Assembly (NCBI RefSeq): GCF_027359925.1
Contig: NZ_CP114767.1
Coordinates: 3,832,501 to 3,896,500 of the forward strand
DNA length: 64,000 nucleotides
Source of the DNA: Hymenobacter canadensis
Lineage (GTDB): Bacteria > Bacteroidota > Bacteroidia > Cytophagales > Hymenobacteraceae
Direction: 5' to 3'
Shown here: positions 1-8,285 of the stretch, one piece after another
Layout: every line of letters starts with the position of its first letter
Position numbering within the stretch: position 1 is the first letter of the stretch
The notes under the pieces: model-generated
The model's input: only the letters and a program-made list of their open reading frames with translations
Told to the model about the DNA's origin: nothing
Database searches by the model: none
Translations under genes and position numbers: made by a program

Positions 1-239
1 AGTACGAGAGGACCGAGTTGGACCAGCCGCTCGTGCACCGGTTGTGACGCCAGTTGCAGCGCCGGGTAGCGACGCTGGGATGAGATAAGCGCTGAAAGCA
101 TCTAAGTGCGAAACTCACCTGAAGATGAGATATCCTATATAGGAAGAGTCGTCGTAGACCACGACGTAGATAGGCGGTAGGTGTAGAGGCCGAAATGCCA
201 CAGCCGAGCCGTACTAAGGACTCGAACGCTTTGCTTGAC
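1..239 (+). rRNA. 23S ribosomal RNA, 3' end (partial)
   Basis: The window opens in the sarcin-ricin loop of 23S rRNA: agtacgagaggacc is the near-universal loop bound by elongation factors. About 240 bases of the 3' terminal domain follow, including the late motifs gctgaaagcatctaagtg and gagccgtactaagga. The distance from this loop to the end matches the usual length (about 250 nt in E. coli). The exact 3' end is approximate. The gene starts outside the window. Confidence 0.95.
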
Positions 240-330
240 AATGCTCGAAACTTCGATGTTTTTCTCTTTTGTCCTTACGTCAACGGTTTTGTTGGCAGCT
301 CGCCTCGAACACAGAGCTGCCGCACCAGTA

Positions 331-440
331 ATGGTGGCTTTAGCCCGGGTGTTCACCTCTTCCCATTCCGAACAGAGTCGTTAAGCCCCGGAGCGCCTAT
401 GGTACTGCCTTCATCGGTGGGAGAGTCGGTCGCCGCCAAC
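331..440 (+). rRNA. rrf: 5S ribosomal RNA
   Basis: A 5S rRNA of about 110 nt lies roughly 90 nt after the 23S end. It shows the conserved loop ttcccattccgaacag, the helix element gttaagcccc, and the closing ggtcgccgcc that pairs with ggtggc at the 5' end. This is the normal 23S-5S order of a bacterial rRNA operon, and no tRNA follows. The ends may be off by a few bases. Confidence 0.93.
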
Positions 441-471
441 CTTACTGTTTTGACCCGCACGGGTCACCCCA

Positions 472-504
472 GCGCCCCCGCACTTCATCGTGCGGGGGCG
501 TTTT
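472..504 (+). terminator. rRNA operon terminator
   Basis: A perfect 10-bp GC stem (cgcccccgca / tgcgggggcg) with an 8-base loop is followed by TTTT. It sits about 30 nt after the 5S gene, as expected for an intrinsic terminator of the rRNA operon. Confidence 0.85.
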
Positions 505-717
505 GCGTTTATGCACACCTTGCAACTGCATACTTATTGCATAAACCTGATGCATTACTTGAAATACAGTATAAGTGTTTTTATATAGATTGCTTGAAAT
601 AAATATTCAAAATATTACTAGAATAGTAATAATTACGTATTATTGTAAAGTATAAACGGTATTTCACATTCACGACCCAAGTTTGCTTTATGCAATGCGC
701 TTTCGCAGCGTTGTGTA
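505..717. other. AT-rich intergenic stretch, no gene seen
   Basis: This stretch between the rRNA terminator and the next gene is strikingly AT-rich compared with the rest of the window, with runs such as aaatattcaaaatatta. I see no tRNA, no convincing ORF and no repeat. It may hold the promoter of the following gene, but no clear TTTG / TAnnTTTG pair was found. Confidence 0.5.
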
Positions 718-1224
718 ATGTATAATCTTGGCCGAACATGGATGTTCATTTATGACTTCTGGGTTGTTTGTTTTTCTGTCATGCTGTACTCTTTTAATTC
801 CAATTGGTGCTCAAATGCTGTCCGTGGTAGTTTTCGCTACCCTGTACTGGTGCTGTTCATATGCTTCAGCTCTACGGGTTTTAGCAAAGCTGTCAGTCGT
901 GGAAGTGGTTTTAGTGAGCCTACAGAGGCCGTTTCAACTTCCCTAGTACGTGGACGTGTACTGAATGAGGTGGGCAAACCATTAGCAGGGGCTACTATAC
1001 TGTGGAAAGGAAGCCCTTATGGAGTCACTACAGATTCGCAGGGCAACTACCAACTACCGCTGGCGGCTGGGCATACTGTTGTGCTGTTCAGCTATGCTGG
1101 ATATGTTAACGAAGAGGTGCAAGTGCGTGGGGCAGGCGTTCAAAATGTGACACTGCTACCTTATGAGCCTAGTGTGCCAGCTTCTGGGGTGCGCGAAAAA
1201 CGGTTATTGCGCAGTCTACGATAG
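718..1224 (+). CDS. carboxypeptidase-regulatory-like domain protein
   Basis: A protein of up to 168 residues. Residues about 77-140 read as a CarboxypepD_reg-like beta-sandwich (VRGRVLNEVGKPLAGATI, then TTDSQGNYQL and SYAGYV), the fold found at the N-terminus of many Bacteroidota TonB receptors. The N-terminus is hydrophobic and could be a signal peptide or anchor. Met22 (position 781) is an alternative start giving a shorter leader. No barrel or plug follows, so it is a stand-alone domain, perhaps periplasmic or surface-attached. Base composition is more AT-rich than the neighbours. The stop codon abuts a very long hairpin. The role is unknown. Confidence 0.7.
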   Translation: MYNLGRTWMFIYDFWVVCFSVMLYSFNSNWCSNAVRGSFRYPVLVLFICFSSTGFSKAVSRGSGFSEPTEAVSTSLVRGRVLNEVGKPLAGATILWKGSPYGVTTDSQGNYQLPLAAGHTVVLFSYAGYVNEEVQVRGAGVQNVTLLPYEPSVPASGVREKRLLRSLR

Positions 1225-1302
1225 ATAACCGTCAGGTTGATACAAACAAAAAGCGCGGCTGTGAGGCCGCGCTTTTTGTTTGTATCAACCTGACGGTTAT
1301 CT
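1223..1302. terminator. 37-bp perfect inverted repeat, bidirectional terminator
   Basis: Arms 1223-1259 and 1266-1302 are exact reverse complements with a 6-base loop (tgtgag). The core aaaaagcgcggc / gccgcgcttttt gives a GC stem with A and T tracts, so it can end transcription in both directions. It fills the whole gap between two convergent genes. Its left arm overlaps the stop codon of the plus-strand gene and its right arm ends 5 bases before the stop of the minus-strand gene. Confidence 0.85.
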
Positions 1303-1307
1303 AACGG

Positions 1308-2333
1308 TTATTGGTACTGAACGTACAGCGGAGAGGGCTCGAGAGCAATAACTTCCGCCGGAGTCATGATATGGTGGGGCTTCGGCCGGGCATCGTATTC
1401 GTAGAATAGTTTAAAGCCTGTGTACTGCACTGGTTCCGCCACTATGTAGTCCTTATATGAATCCTTTTTGAGAATTGGGTCGCCGTGGCCGTCCATGTGC
1501 ATTACAATCTGCACTCGCGGGTCAAGTTTGATGTTTTTATAGTTGGTAATCATCTTCCGGGTGAAGCGATGAACCGTCAGCACTTTGGGCGGCAGCTTGT
1601 TCTCGCTCACAATGCGGGCTAAGAAGTTCACGGTAAAATTCACGTCTTTGGCGTCTAGGGTGCCGATGCGCTGATTGGGTCGCACGCCGGGCATAGTAGA
1701 CAGCGAAAACTCGGGGTCAATTCCTAGATGAATGATGGGGTCTTTCAGGTATTGCTCCAGTTTAGGTAGTTCAGCCTGCAAGGTGCTATGGCCAGGCTGC
1801 ACGTCTAGGAACAAGATGCAGTTGTGCTCTTTGGCCCAACTAATCACCTCTTCAATGGTGGCTTTGGAATTCATCAGGCGCCATTTGCCGTCTTTACCGG
1901 GGGTGCCTTGGGCTGTAATGGTGACATTGTGCAACGCTGGCTGCACGCCTCGGCTAGGGTCGGCGGCACGCCATTCCGCTATTACTTTCTCAAACTTGCG
2001 GAACATTTGCTCCTTAGGCTCCCGGCCCAGAATGCCCATCCCTTTCGAGCGGATGTTACCATAGAAAGCCACAATGCGCTTGCCGGGCAGAATAGCGCCG
2101 GGAAGCTGCCCACTTTTCTTCGCAATGGAGTCGGCCAAAAGTGAGTCGCGGCGCATGGCCTGCAGCTTTAGCTGCACCGTATCTACCACCACTGGCTGCG
2201 TGGTGGTATCGGCTACAGCTGCTGGGTTCTCGGAGTCGGTGCCGGAGCGGGAGCCGCAACCGGGCAACGTGGTGAGGGAAAGGGCTAGGCCAAGCGAAGT
2301 GCGCCCGAAGCTGAGGGAAGAAAAATACCGCAC
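1308..2333 (-). CDS. predicted lipoprotein, unknown family (paralogue A)
   Basis: 341 residues with an N-terminal signal and lipobox (TTLPGCG), so probably a lipoprotein. The body shares long blocks with the next gene upstream (2481-3464): GQLPGAILP, RIVAFYGN, MGILG, LFLDVQ, HLGIDPEFS, SENKLPPKVL, LDPRVQIVMHMDG and the C-terminal PLYVQYQ. The strand-like segments ending in acidic or His residues (FLDVQ, HLGIDPE, TVHRF, VMHMDG) suggest an alpha/beta barrel hydrolase-like fold, but that is inference. I do not recognise the family. It sits just downstream of its paralogue, so the pair looks like a tandem duplication. Confidence 0.85.
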   Translation of the reverse strand: MRYFSSLSFGRTSLGLALSLTTLPGCGSRSGTDSENPAAVADTTTQPVVVDTVQLKLQAMRRDSLLADSIAKKSGQLPGAILPGKRIVAFYGNIRSKGMGILGREPKEQMFRKFEKVIAEWRAADPSRGVQPALHNVTITAQGTPGKDGKWRLMNSKATIEEVISWAKEHNCILFLDVQPGHSTLQAELPKLEQYLKDPIIHLGIDPEFSLSTMPGVRPNQRIGTLDAKDVNFTVNFLARIVSENKLPPKVLTVHRFTRKMITNYKNIKLDPRVQIVMHMDGHGDPILKKDSYKDYIVAEPVQYTGFKLFYEYDARPKPHHIMTPAEVIALEPSPLYVQYQ

Positions 2334-2480
2334 TGAAAAGCTAAAAAGGAGGAAGGTAGTTGCCGAAAGTTACGTTTTCCGTGGGCAGCTACTGTACTCC
2401 GAGGCGGTATTTATTGTGGGGCGAACGGTGCTGGGTAGTTGAATACGCAGCCAGCTGGCTGGGTGCTGGCTTTGCTTAAC

Positions 2481-3464
2481 TTACTGGTATTGAATATAGA
2501 GCGGGGTGGGTGTGAGGCCTACTACCTCCTGCGGGGTCATCAGACGCGAATTTGGGCGGCTGTCGTTGCGGTAGAAAATTTTGAAGCCGGCATATTCTAC
2601 TGGTTCCCGGCGGATAAACTTCTGGTAGGAACTGCGCTTCACGCTGGGGGTGCCCCAGCCATCCATGTGCATTACTATCTGGACGCGCGGATCGAGCCGG
2701 ATCTGCTGGTAGTTCGTGACCATATCCTGGCGGAAGCGGTGCACGACCAGCACTTTGGGCGGAAGCTTGTTTTCGCTCACCACTCGGGCCAGAAACTGCC
2801 GAGCGTAGTTGATGTCGCGCGCATCGAACTCTCCGACCTCCGTACCTGGCCGCCGCCCTGATTTCATCGAGAATTCTGGATCGATGCCGAGGTGTACGAA
2901 CGGCAGGCGCAGGTATTTCTCCAGCAGCGGTAACTCCTGCGGCAGGGTGCTCAGGCCCACCTGCACATCCAGAAACACCAGCGCCTTATGTTCCTGGCCC
3001 CAGCGGATGACGCGCCGGATCGTGCTATCCGGCAACGACCGCCGATACATGCCGTCGGCCCCGGAGTCGCGCTGCGCGATGATGGCCGTCATGTGCAACG
3101 CGCGGCGCACGGGCAGCGAATCGGCTTGCTGCCACTGGGCGGCCTGTTGCTGCAGGCGCTGCAGCATCTCGTCTTTGGGTAAGGCGCCCAGAATGCCCAT
3201 TGCTTTGTGCAGCGGGTTGCCGTAGAAAGCCACAATACGGTTATCGGGCAGGATGGCACCGGGCAGCTGACCACCGGCGCGGGAAATGGAGTCGGCGCGT
3301 AGCGAGTCGAGGCGGGTGGTGAGGCCTCGGGAGCGAGCCGTTGCGGCCGGGGGAACAGGTGCTTTTGACTGCGGCGGTTCGCAGCTATTCAGCATGCCCA
3401 GCAACAACACAGGGGCGGGCAGCCATATGGTTGCCCAACGACGAATCAACAGTAGAAAGCTCAA
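2481..3464 (-). CDS. predicted lipoprotein, unknown family (paralogue B)
   Basis: 327 residues with a hydrophobic leader ending in the lipobox LLGMLNSC. It is the tandem paralogue of 1308-2333: the mature parts align nearly end to end, including GAILP, MGILGALPK, LVFLDVQVGLSTL, HLGIDPEFSM, IVMHMDGWG, MTPQEV and the shared C-terminus PLYIQYQ. The leaders and the Ser/Arg-rich linkers after the lipobox differ, as expected for linkers. Both genes are co-directional, about 150 bases apart. No catalytic family is recognised. The conserved Asp and His residues in strand-end positions make an enzymatic or sugar-binding role possible. Confidence 0.85.
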   Translation of the reverse strand: MSFLLLIRRWATIWLPAPVLLLGMLNSCEPPQSKAPVPPAATARSRGLTTRLDSLRADSISRAGGQLPGAILPDNRIVAFYGNPLHKAMGILGALPKDEMLQRLQQQAAQWQQADSLPVRRALHMTAIIAQRDSGADGMYRRSLPDSTIRRVIRWGQEHKALVFLDVQVGLSTLPQELPLLEKYLRLPFVHLGIDPEFSMKSGRRPGTEVGEFDARDINYARQFLARVVSENKLPPKVLVVHRFRQDMVTNYQQIRLDPRVQIVMHMDGWGTPSVKRSSYQKFIRREPVEYAGFKIFYRNDSRPNSRLMTPQEVVGLTPTPLYIQYQ

Positions 3465-3629
3465 CAGGTAACGAACAGGTACAACATAGGCTGCCTGCCT
3501 CTTCAGGCAAGTCCATCTGCCTAATCAGCCACCGGCAGAGGAGCTTATTTAACACGCCAGCCGGAGTTAAGTTGCATACGGTGCCGCATTGGGGCGGAGC
3601 GCAGCCGAACTTCCGGTGTCCGTTTCGGT

Positions 3630-3995
3630 TCAGGCAACCCGGCGGGCCTTCAGGGCTTGGCGGAGCCAACTACCGGCCAGGGCCGCCAGTCCGCCTACCA
3701 GCCCGCCAATCAGAGCCGTGACTAGCACCAGCGCAACTGCTGAGCCGCCCAGCGGCAGCAGTTGCGCCACCCGATGCGCCAGCAAGTGGTGGTTCTGCAG
3801 GCTGAGCCAGCCGGCCAGCCCCAGCCACCCCAGCCCGATGCCCAGAAAGCCGGCGACAAATGCCTGACCGGCCGTAGTTGCCGAGAAGAAGGCTAGCCCC
3901 ACGCACAGCGGCGTAATCACCCACCACGTCAGGAAAAGCTGAGCCACAGTGGCCAGCACCAGAATCAGCAGGAACAGGAGCAGCGCAGATTTCAT
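3630..3995 (-). CDS. small hydrophobic membrane protein, hypothetical
   Basis: 121 residues, almost entirely hydrophobic, with about four predicted membrane spans: LLLFLLILVLATVAQLF, an ITPLCVGLAFF region, FVAGFLGIGLGWLGLAGWL, and ALVLVTALIGGLVGGLAAL. It ends in a basic tail (RQALKARRVA). No family is recognised. It lies between the lipoprotein pair and the TonB-domain gene on the same strand, 39 bases after the latter, so it may be co-transcribed. The 165 bases between 3465 and 3629 hold no gene. Confidence 0.65.
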   Translation of the reverse strand: MKSALLLFLLILVLATVAQLFLTWWVITPLCVGLAFFSATTAGQAFVAGFLGIGLGWLGLAGWLSLQNHHLLAHRVAQLLPLGGSAVALVLVTALIGGLVGGLAALAGSWLRQALKARRVA

Positions 3996-4034
3996 GCAGA
4001 GAAAGGGAATTGCGGTGGGAGGGAGCCAGGAGGA

Positions 4035-5681
4035 TTAGCGGAGCGCAACGGCAGTAGCAGGAACATTGGCCGGGATGCGGCCGGGTAGTACCTGGCTGGG
4101 GCGTTGGTAGAATCTGGTTTTGCCAGTGCGGCCGCGAGGGGGCAATTCAGCGGCTGGCATCGGAATGATGACCTGCTGCCGGACTGATACGGGCTGGTTG
4201 GCGGCGTTGCGGGCAGGCGTCCAGCGGGGCATGGCGCGCACTAGGCGCAGGGCCTCCTCGTCGCAGCTGCGGCACAGGGGGCGTATGATTTCGGCAGCGC
4301 CGATACTGCCGTCAGCTTGCACCACGAAGCGTACTTCTACGGCGCTGCGCAGGTTTTCCTGCTTCAGCACTTTCGGCTCCTTCAGCTCTTTGCTGAGGTA
4401 CTGGCGCAGGGCCGGGCCGCCGCCGGGGAAGCTGGCCGGCGTGGCTACCTGGCCGCCTTCGAACACATGATTGGGCCCGAGCAGCGGCACGGGAACGGTA
4501 AGCTGCACGGCTACCGCCTGCCCGTTTTGCCGGCCCGGCTCAAACGACGGCAACGCCCGCACGGCGGCCAGCGCGGCTTCGTCGCAGGTGGGGCAGAGGC
4601 TGCGTACCACTTTCAGGTCGGAAATGGTGCCAGTGGGCTGCACCACGAAATGCAGGAACACGGTGCCTTCCGTGCGGCCTTCGCGCACTTCGGGAGGCAG
4701 CACCAACGCCTGCTGCACCGCGGCGCCCAGGCTGGTGCGGCTGGCCGAGCCACTAAGGGTTGGCATCTGCTCCACATAGGTGTACACTTTCGCCGGTTCG
4801 GGCTGCGGGGACACAGGCGTATATGCCGGCAAATCCATCAGGTCAGAAGAGCGGGGCGGGGTGAGGCTAAACACGACCGGGACGGTGTAGTAGACCGGTA
4901 CTGCCCGGCCGTTCTGCTTACCTGGCTCGAAGCGCGGCAGGCTCTTGATTACGCGTAAGGCTTCCTCGTCGCAACCGGACCCAAGACCTTTCTGCACCTG
5001 CACTTCGCGGATGCTGCCATCGGTACTCACGACGAACCGGACAAACACGCGGCCTTCTATTTTCTCGCGCAGGGCCAGCGCCGGGTATTTCACCTGCTGC
5101 TGAATATAAGCCCGCAGACTGTCCATGCCGCCCGGAAACACCGGCATCTGCTCTACAAAAGTGTATGCTTTGGATATGCTGGCATCCTCCGTGATGGTGC
5201 CAGCGGCGGGCGTATTCGGCGTTTTCCCAGATGGGTTTTCGAAAACCACCGGCACTGAATGACGCACTGCCACCGCTTGATCCAGGCGGCGGGCGGGGCG
5301 CCAGGGTGGCATGGCCTTTATCAGGCGCAACGCCTCGGCGTCGGTGCCCGGACTCAGGCCGCGGAGCACGCTGATGTCGGTCAGGTGCCCATCGGAGCGC
5401 ACTACAAAGCCGACATACACAGCGCCCCGGATGCGCCCCTCGTGTACTTCAGCGGGCAGCCGGGCGCTCTTGAGGGATTGTTTGAGGGCAAAAAGGCCCG
5501 ACGCATACTCCGGCCATATCTCCACCTGATGCGTTTCATAGATTGGCTCATCAGCAGGGGCGGCGGGCAACGACCGGCTGGTAGCATGCTGCTTCTGCGC
5601 CAGCAGGGGCAACAGCGGCAGCGTGGTTAGCAGACCTGTCAGCAGCAGGCAGCGGGAAGCAGTAGCGGATAGCAACGACAT
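4035..5681 (-). CDS. periplasmic protein with four tandem TonB C-terminal domains
   Basis: 548 residues. A leader (MSLLSATASRCLLLTGLL) is followed by four copies of the TonB C-terminal fold at roughly residues 65-145, 195-275, 315-395 and 425-505. Each carries the hallmarks G.V.V.FVV..DG.I, then DEEAL..(I/V)..(L/M)P, then (W/F).P, and ends in a strand (VPVVF type). Repeats 3 and 4 have CPTC and CRSC before DE; repeat 2 has one Cys and repeat 1 none. Classical TonB has one such domain behind an inner-membrane anchor and a Pro-rich linker. Here there is only a cleavable-looking leader and no ExbB/ExbD genes nearby, so an energy-coupling role is uncertain; a periplasmic binding or scaffold role is equally possible. 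Confidence 0.85.
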   Translation of the reverse strand: MSLLSATASRCLLLTGLLTTLPLLPLLAQKQHATSRSLPAAPADEPIYETHQVEIWPEYASGLFALKQSLKSARLPAEVHEGRIRGAVYVGFVVRSDGHLTDISVLRGLSPGTDAEALRLIKAMPPWRPARRLDQAVAVRHSVPVVFENPSGKTPNTPAAGTITEDASISKAYTFVEQMPVFPGGMDSLRAYIQQQVKYPALALREKIEGRVFVRFVVSTDGSIREVQVQKGLGSGCDEEALRVIKSLPRFEPGKQNGRAVPVYYTVPVVFSLTPPRSSDLMDLPAYTPVSPQPEPAKVYTYVEQMPTLSGSASRTSLGAAVQQALVLPPEVREGRTEGTVFLHFVVQPTGTISDLKVVRSLCPTCDEAALAAVRALPSFEPGRQNGQAVAVQLTVPVPLLGPNHVFEGGQVATPASFPGGGPALRQYLSKELKEPKVLKQENLRSAVEVRFVVQADGSIGAAEIIRPLCRSCDEEALRLVRAMPRWTPARNAANQPVSVRQQVIIPMPAAELPPRGRTGKTRFYQRPSQVLPGRIPANVPATAVALR

Positions 5682-5712
5682 AGCAGTAAAGTGGATCAGC
5701 GAAGATAACGCC

Positions 5713-8181
5713 TCAGCGCTCCAGCGTCCAGGCAGTCCGGACGCGCGGGTTGGGTTCGGTGGCCGAGCGCAGGAAGATCAGCTCGTTGAGCTGGCCCACG
5801 CGCCAGGTTTCCAGCATATCGTCGTAGGCGACGGAGCCGGGGTTGCCGCTCTGCCCGCCCGGAAACACGCCGTAGGCCTTCACGCGCGGCCCCAGCGCCA
5901 CCACCATGCGCCACGAAGGGCCGTTGCGCTCGGTGGTGGCATTCACAATGCCCGCGCCGCCGCCGCAGTCCAGGTCCATGTGCCCGAAGCCGGGAATCTG
6001 GAGCATGTGCAGGATGTCGGTACTTTTCTGATTCTTCCAAGCCCAGCGCGGGCCCGGCGGGCCATATTTGCGCGTCAAAGAGTCGGTGGCGAAGCGCAGG
6101 CTGCGGCGCACCAGCTGCGGCAGCGTCTCGCGCTGCGGCGTGCGTTGGTCGTCGATCCAGCGGCTGCCGGCTTCGCGTAGGATGAGCGTTTTGGTTCGGT
6201 CGCGGGCGGGCATACGCATTTCCAGGCCGGTGGCTTTCAGCCCGAAATCATCGGACCAGATGCGTTTGACGAGGTTGCCGTACCACAGCTCATACACACT
6301 GGGCGCCAGAGCGTCGGCGGTGTAGTGGTAGTTCCAGCGGCGCAGCTCGGCCAGCACACGGGCCTCGGGCGAGGCGGCTGCTACCAGCGTGTCGGCGTTG
6401 GCGGGGCCGGCGGCCAGCTGTAGCAGGCGGGGCAGGAGCAGCTGGGCCGTCACGCTGAGGTTGTCGTTTTGCAGCATCCGCAGGCTGTCGGGCGTAACCC
6501 GGCGCATGCCGGCCAGCCGCTCGTTGATGCGGTGGGCGCGGTCGTAGCTGCCGTCGCCGTAGTTCCAGTTGAGGTAGTAAGGATAGTCGGGGCCAGTGGA
6601 AAACTGATTGGCCGACGACACAAACTGCCGCGGCGGGTTCAGCACGTGCGGATTCTGCTCGGCCGGAATCCAGCCCTGCCAGTCGTAGGCCGGGTCGGTG
6701 CCATCGAGGATGAACTTGCCCTGCTCGCGCCATTTCAGCGGGAAGCGGCCGTTGGGCCAGATGGCAATATCCTTTTCGGCGCTGGCAAAAATGAAGTTCT
6801 GGGCCGGCGAGCCATAGGTGCTGAGCGCGGCCGTGTAGTCCTGGTAGTTGCGGGCCCGGTTGAGGCGGTAAAAGGTCTGATACTCGTTGGCGGCGTCGTG
6901 GGCGGTCCAGCGCATGGCGTGGGCCACGGGGGCCTGGCCGGCAAGGAAGGGCTTCTCCGGCCGGTCGTACACGATGGGGCCGTGGTGGGTGTAGAGCACG
7001 GTGTCGAGGCGGTCGGGCTGGCCGCGCACCGTAATTCGCTCCACCACCCGCCGGATGGGTTTCCAGCGGCCATCGTGCCAATACTCGCGCCGGCTGCTGT
7101 CCCGGAACTTCAGCTGGTACCAGTCCAGCACGTCAGCGGCCACGTTGGTCACGCCCCAAGCCACCTGCTCGTTGAAGCCGATGATGACCGTGGGCGTGCC
7201 CGGAATGCTCACGCCGTACACGTTCAGGCCGGGGGCGGCCAGCTGCACCTGGTACCAGATGCTGGGCAGGTTGAGCTGCAGGTGCGGGTCGTTGGCCAGC
7301 AGCGGGAAGCCCGAGGCCGACTTCGCCCCGCTCACCGCGAAGTTGTTGGAGCCTAGTTCCGGGTCGGGCTCATTCTGCGGTACCTTGCCCGACATGGCCG
7401 CCAGAAAGCCTGGCGGCGTGGCTGGTACCGGCAGGGGCGTAAAGTCGAGCGGGGTGCCGACGGGCACAATGGGCTCTTCCTGCGTTGGGTAATCCGGAAA
7501 CAGGTCCTTGATGACAGCCGGGCCGTAGCGGGCCAGCGCGTTGCTCATGCGCAGGTCGTCGGAGCGGCCGCTCAGGTCAAAGGCCATGTATTTCAGAATC
7601 AGGGCACTTTTCAGCGGTTCCCAGGGCTCGGGCGCGTAGTCGAGCAGCTTGTACTCAAAGGGCAGCGTCTGGGGCGTGAGGCTGCCGATGTAGGCGTTGG
7701 CCCCGTCGGCGTAAGAGGTCAGCACGAGGCGGGTCACCGGGTCGGTCATGGCCGAGTCCAGCGAGCGGCGCGCGCCGAATGGCAGGCCCATGCGCCGGAA
7801 AAACCGGTCGGTTTCCAGCCGGGCCGGGCCCACAATCTCGGCGAGCCGGCCGCTGGCCACGTGGGCCAGAAAGTCCATCTGCCAGAGCCGGTCGCGGGCC
7901 GTGAGGTAGCCCTGCGCATAGTACAGGTCGTGGTCGTTCTGGGCGAAGATGTGGGGCACGCGCCGGTCGTCGAAACGCACCTGCACGGGCTGGCGCAGGC
8001 CCGGCAGGCGCAGCGTCTGGCGGGCGGCGGGCGCTGCGGCGGGTTCGGCGTTGCGCCAGAACCCACGGAACGGGCTCAGGAACTTGCCGAACGGCGGCAC
8101 GTCGCCCTGCCGGGTGTTGAGCACCCACGTCAGCGAAACGCTGACGAGCAGCGCCAGAACAGGTTTGATAATACGCAGCAT
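5713..8181 (-). CDS. penicillin acylase family protein
   Basis: 822 residues from the chosen ATG. This family (N-terminal nucleophile hydrolases) hydrolyses amides such as beta-lactam side chains, acyl-homoserine lactones or N-acyl amino acids; the true substrate cannot be read here. A precursor layout is visible: signal/anchor (MLRIIKPVLALLVSVSLTW), alpha domain, a linker, then LGSNNFAVSG where the Gly-Ser bond is the usual autocleavage site, making Ser278 the nucleophile. NDPHLQL and the later beta-domain motifs follow. The open frame extends upstream to 8271, but that part runs through the terminator at 8226-8265, so the start at 8181 is preferred. It ends 31 bases before the TonB-domain gene starts. 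Confidence 0.9.
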   Translation of the reverse strand: MLRIIKPVLALLVSVSLTWVLNTRQGDVPPFGKFLSPFRGFWRNAEPAAAPAARQTLRLPGLRQPVQVRFDDRRVPHIFAQNDHDLYYAQGYLTARDRLWQMDFLAHVASGRLAEIVGPARLETDRFFRRMGLPFGARRSLDSAMTDPVTRLVLTSYADGANAYIGSLTPQTLPFEYKLLDYAPEPWEPLKSALILKYMAFDLSGRSDDLRMSNALARYGPAVIKDLFPDYPTQEEPIVPVGTPLDFTPLPVPATPPGFLAAMSGKVPQNEPDPELGSNNFAVSGAKSASGFPLLANDPHLQLNLPSIWYQVQLAAPGLNVYGVSIPGTPTVIIGFNEQVAWGVTNVAADVLDWYQLKFRDSSRREYWHDGRWKPIRRVVERITVRGQPDRLDTVLYTHHGPIVYDRPEKPFLAGQAPVAHAMRWTAHDAANEYQTFYRLNRARNYQDYTAALSTYGSPAQNFIFASAEKDIAIWPNGRFPLKWREQGKFILDGTDPAYDWQGWIPAEQNPHVLNPPRQFVSSANQFSTGPDYPYYLNWNYGDGSYDRAHRINERLAGMRRVTPDSLRMLQNDNLSVTAQLLLPRLLQLAAGPANADTLVAAASPEARVLAELRRWNYHYTADALAPSVYELWYGNLVKRIWSDDFGLKATGLEMRMPARDRTKTLILREAGSRWIDDQRTPQRETLPQLVRRSLRFATDSLTRKYGPPGPRWAWKNQKSTDILHMLQIPGFGHMDLDCGGGAGIVNATTERNGPSWRMVVALGPRVKAYGVFPGGQSGNPGSVAYDDMLETWRVGQLNELIFLRSATEPNPRVRTAWTLER

Positions 8182-8225
8182 AGCAGGAAGTCCGGATAGT
8201 CTCGTTCTACAACATCCGACAAAAA

Positions 8226-8265
8226 AACGCGGCGCGCAAACCGTTGGGGGTTTGCGCGCCGCGTT
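8226..8265 (-). terminator. intrinsic terminator of the beta-barrel gene
   Basis: Arms 8226-8242 and 8249-8265 (aacgcggcgcgcaaacc and its complement) form a perfect 17-bp stem. On the minus strand it is followed by a run of seven T. It ends the gene at 8286-8915 and separates it from the acylase. Confidence 0.85.
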
Positions 8266-8285
8266 GTTCAAAGAGTAGGCTCCGG

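Noticed and set aside
195..602. 135-codon open frame on the plus strand
   Set aside because: It runs through the 23S end, the 5S gene and the terminator, so it is not coding.
8182..8271. longer N-terminus of the penicillin acylase
   Set aside because: The extra 30 residues are encoded across the terminator of the upstream gene, and a good signal/anchor begins at the later Met.
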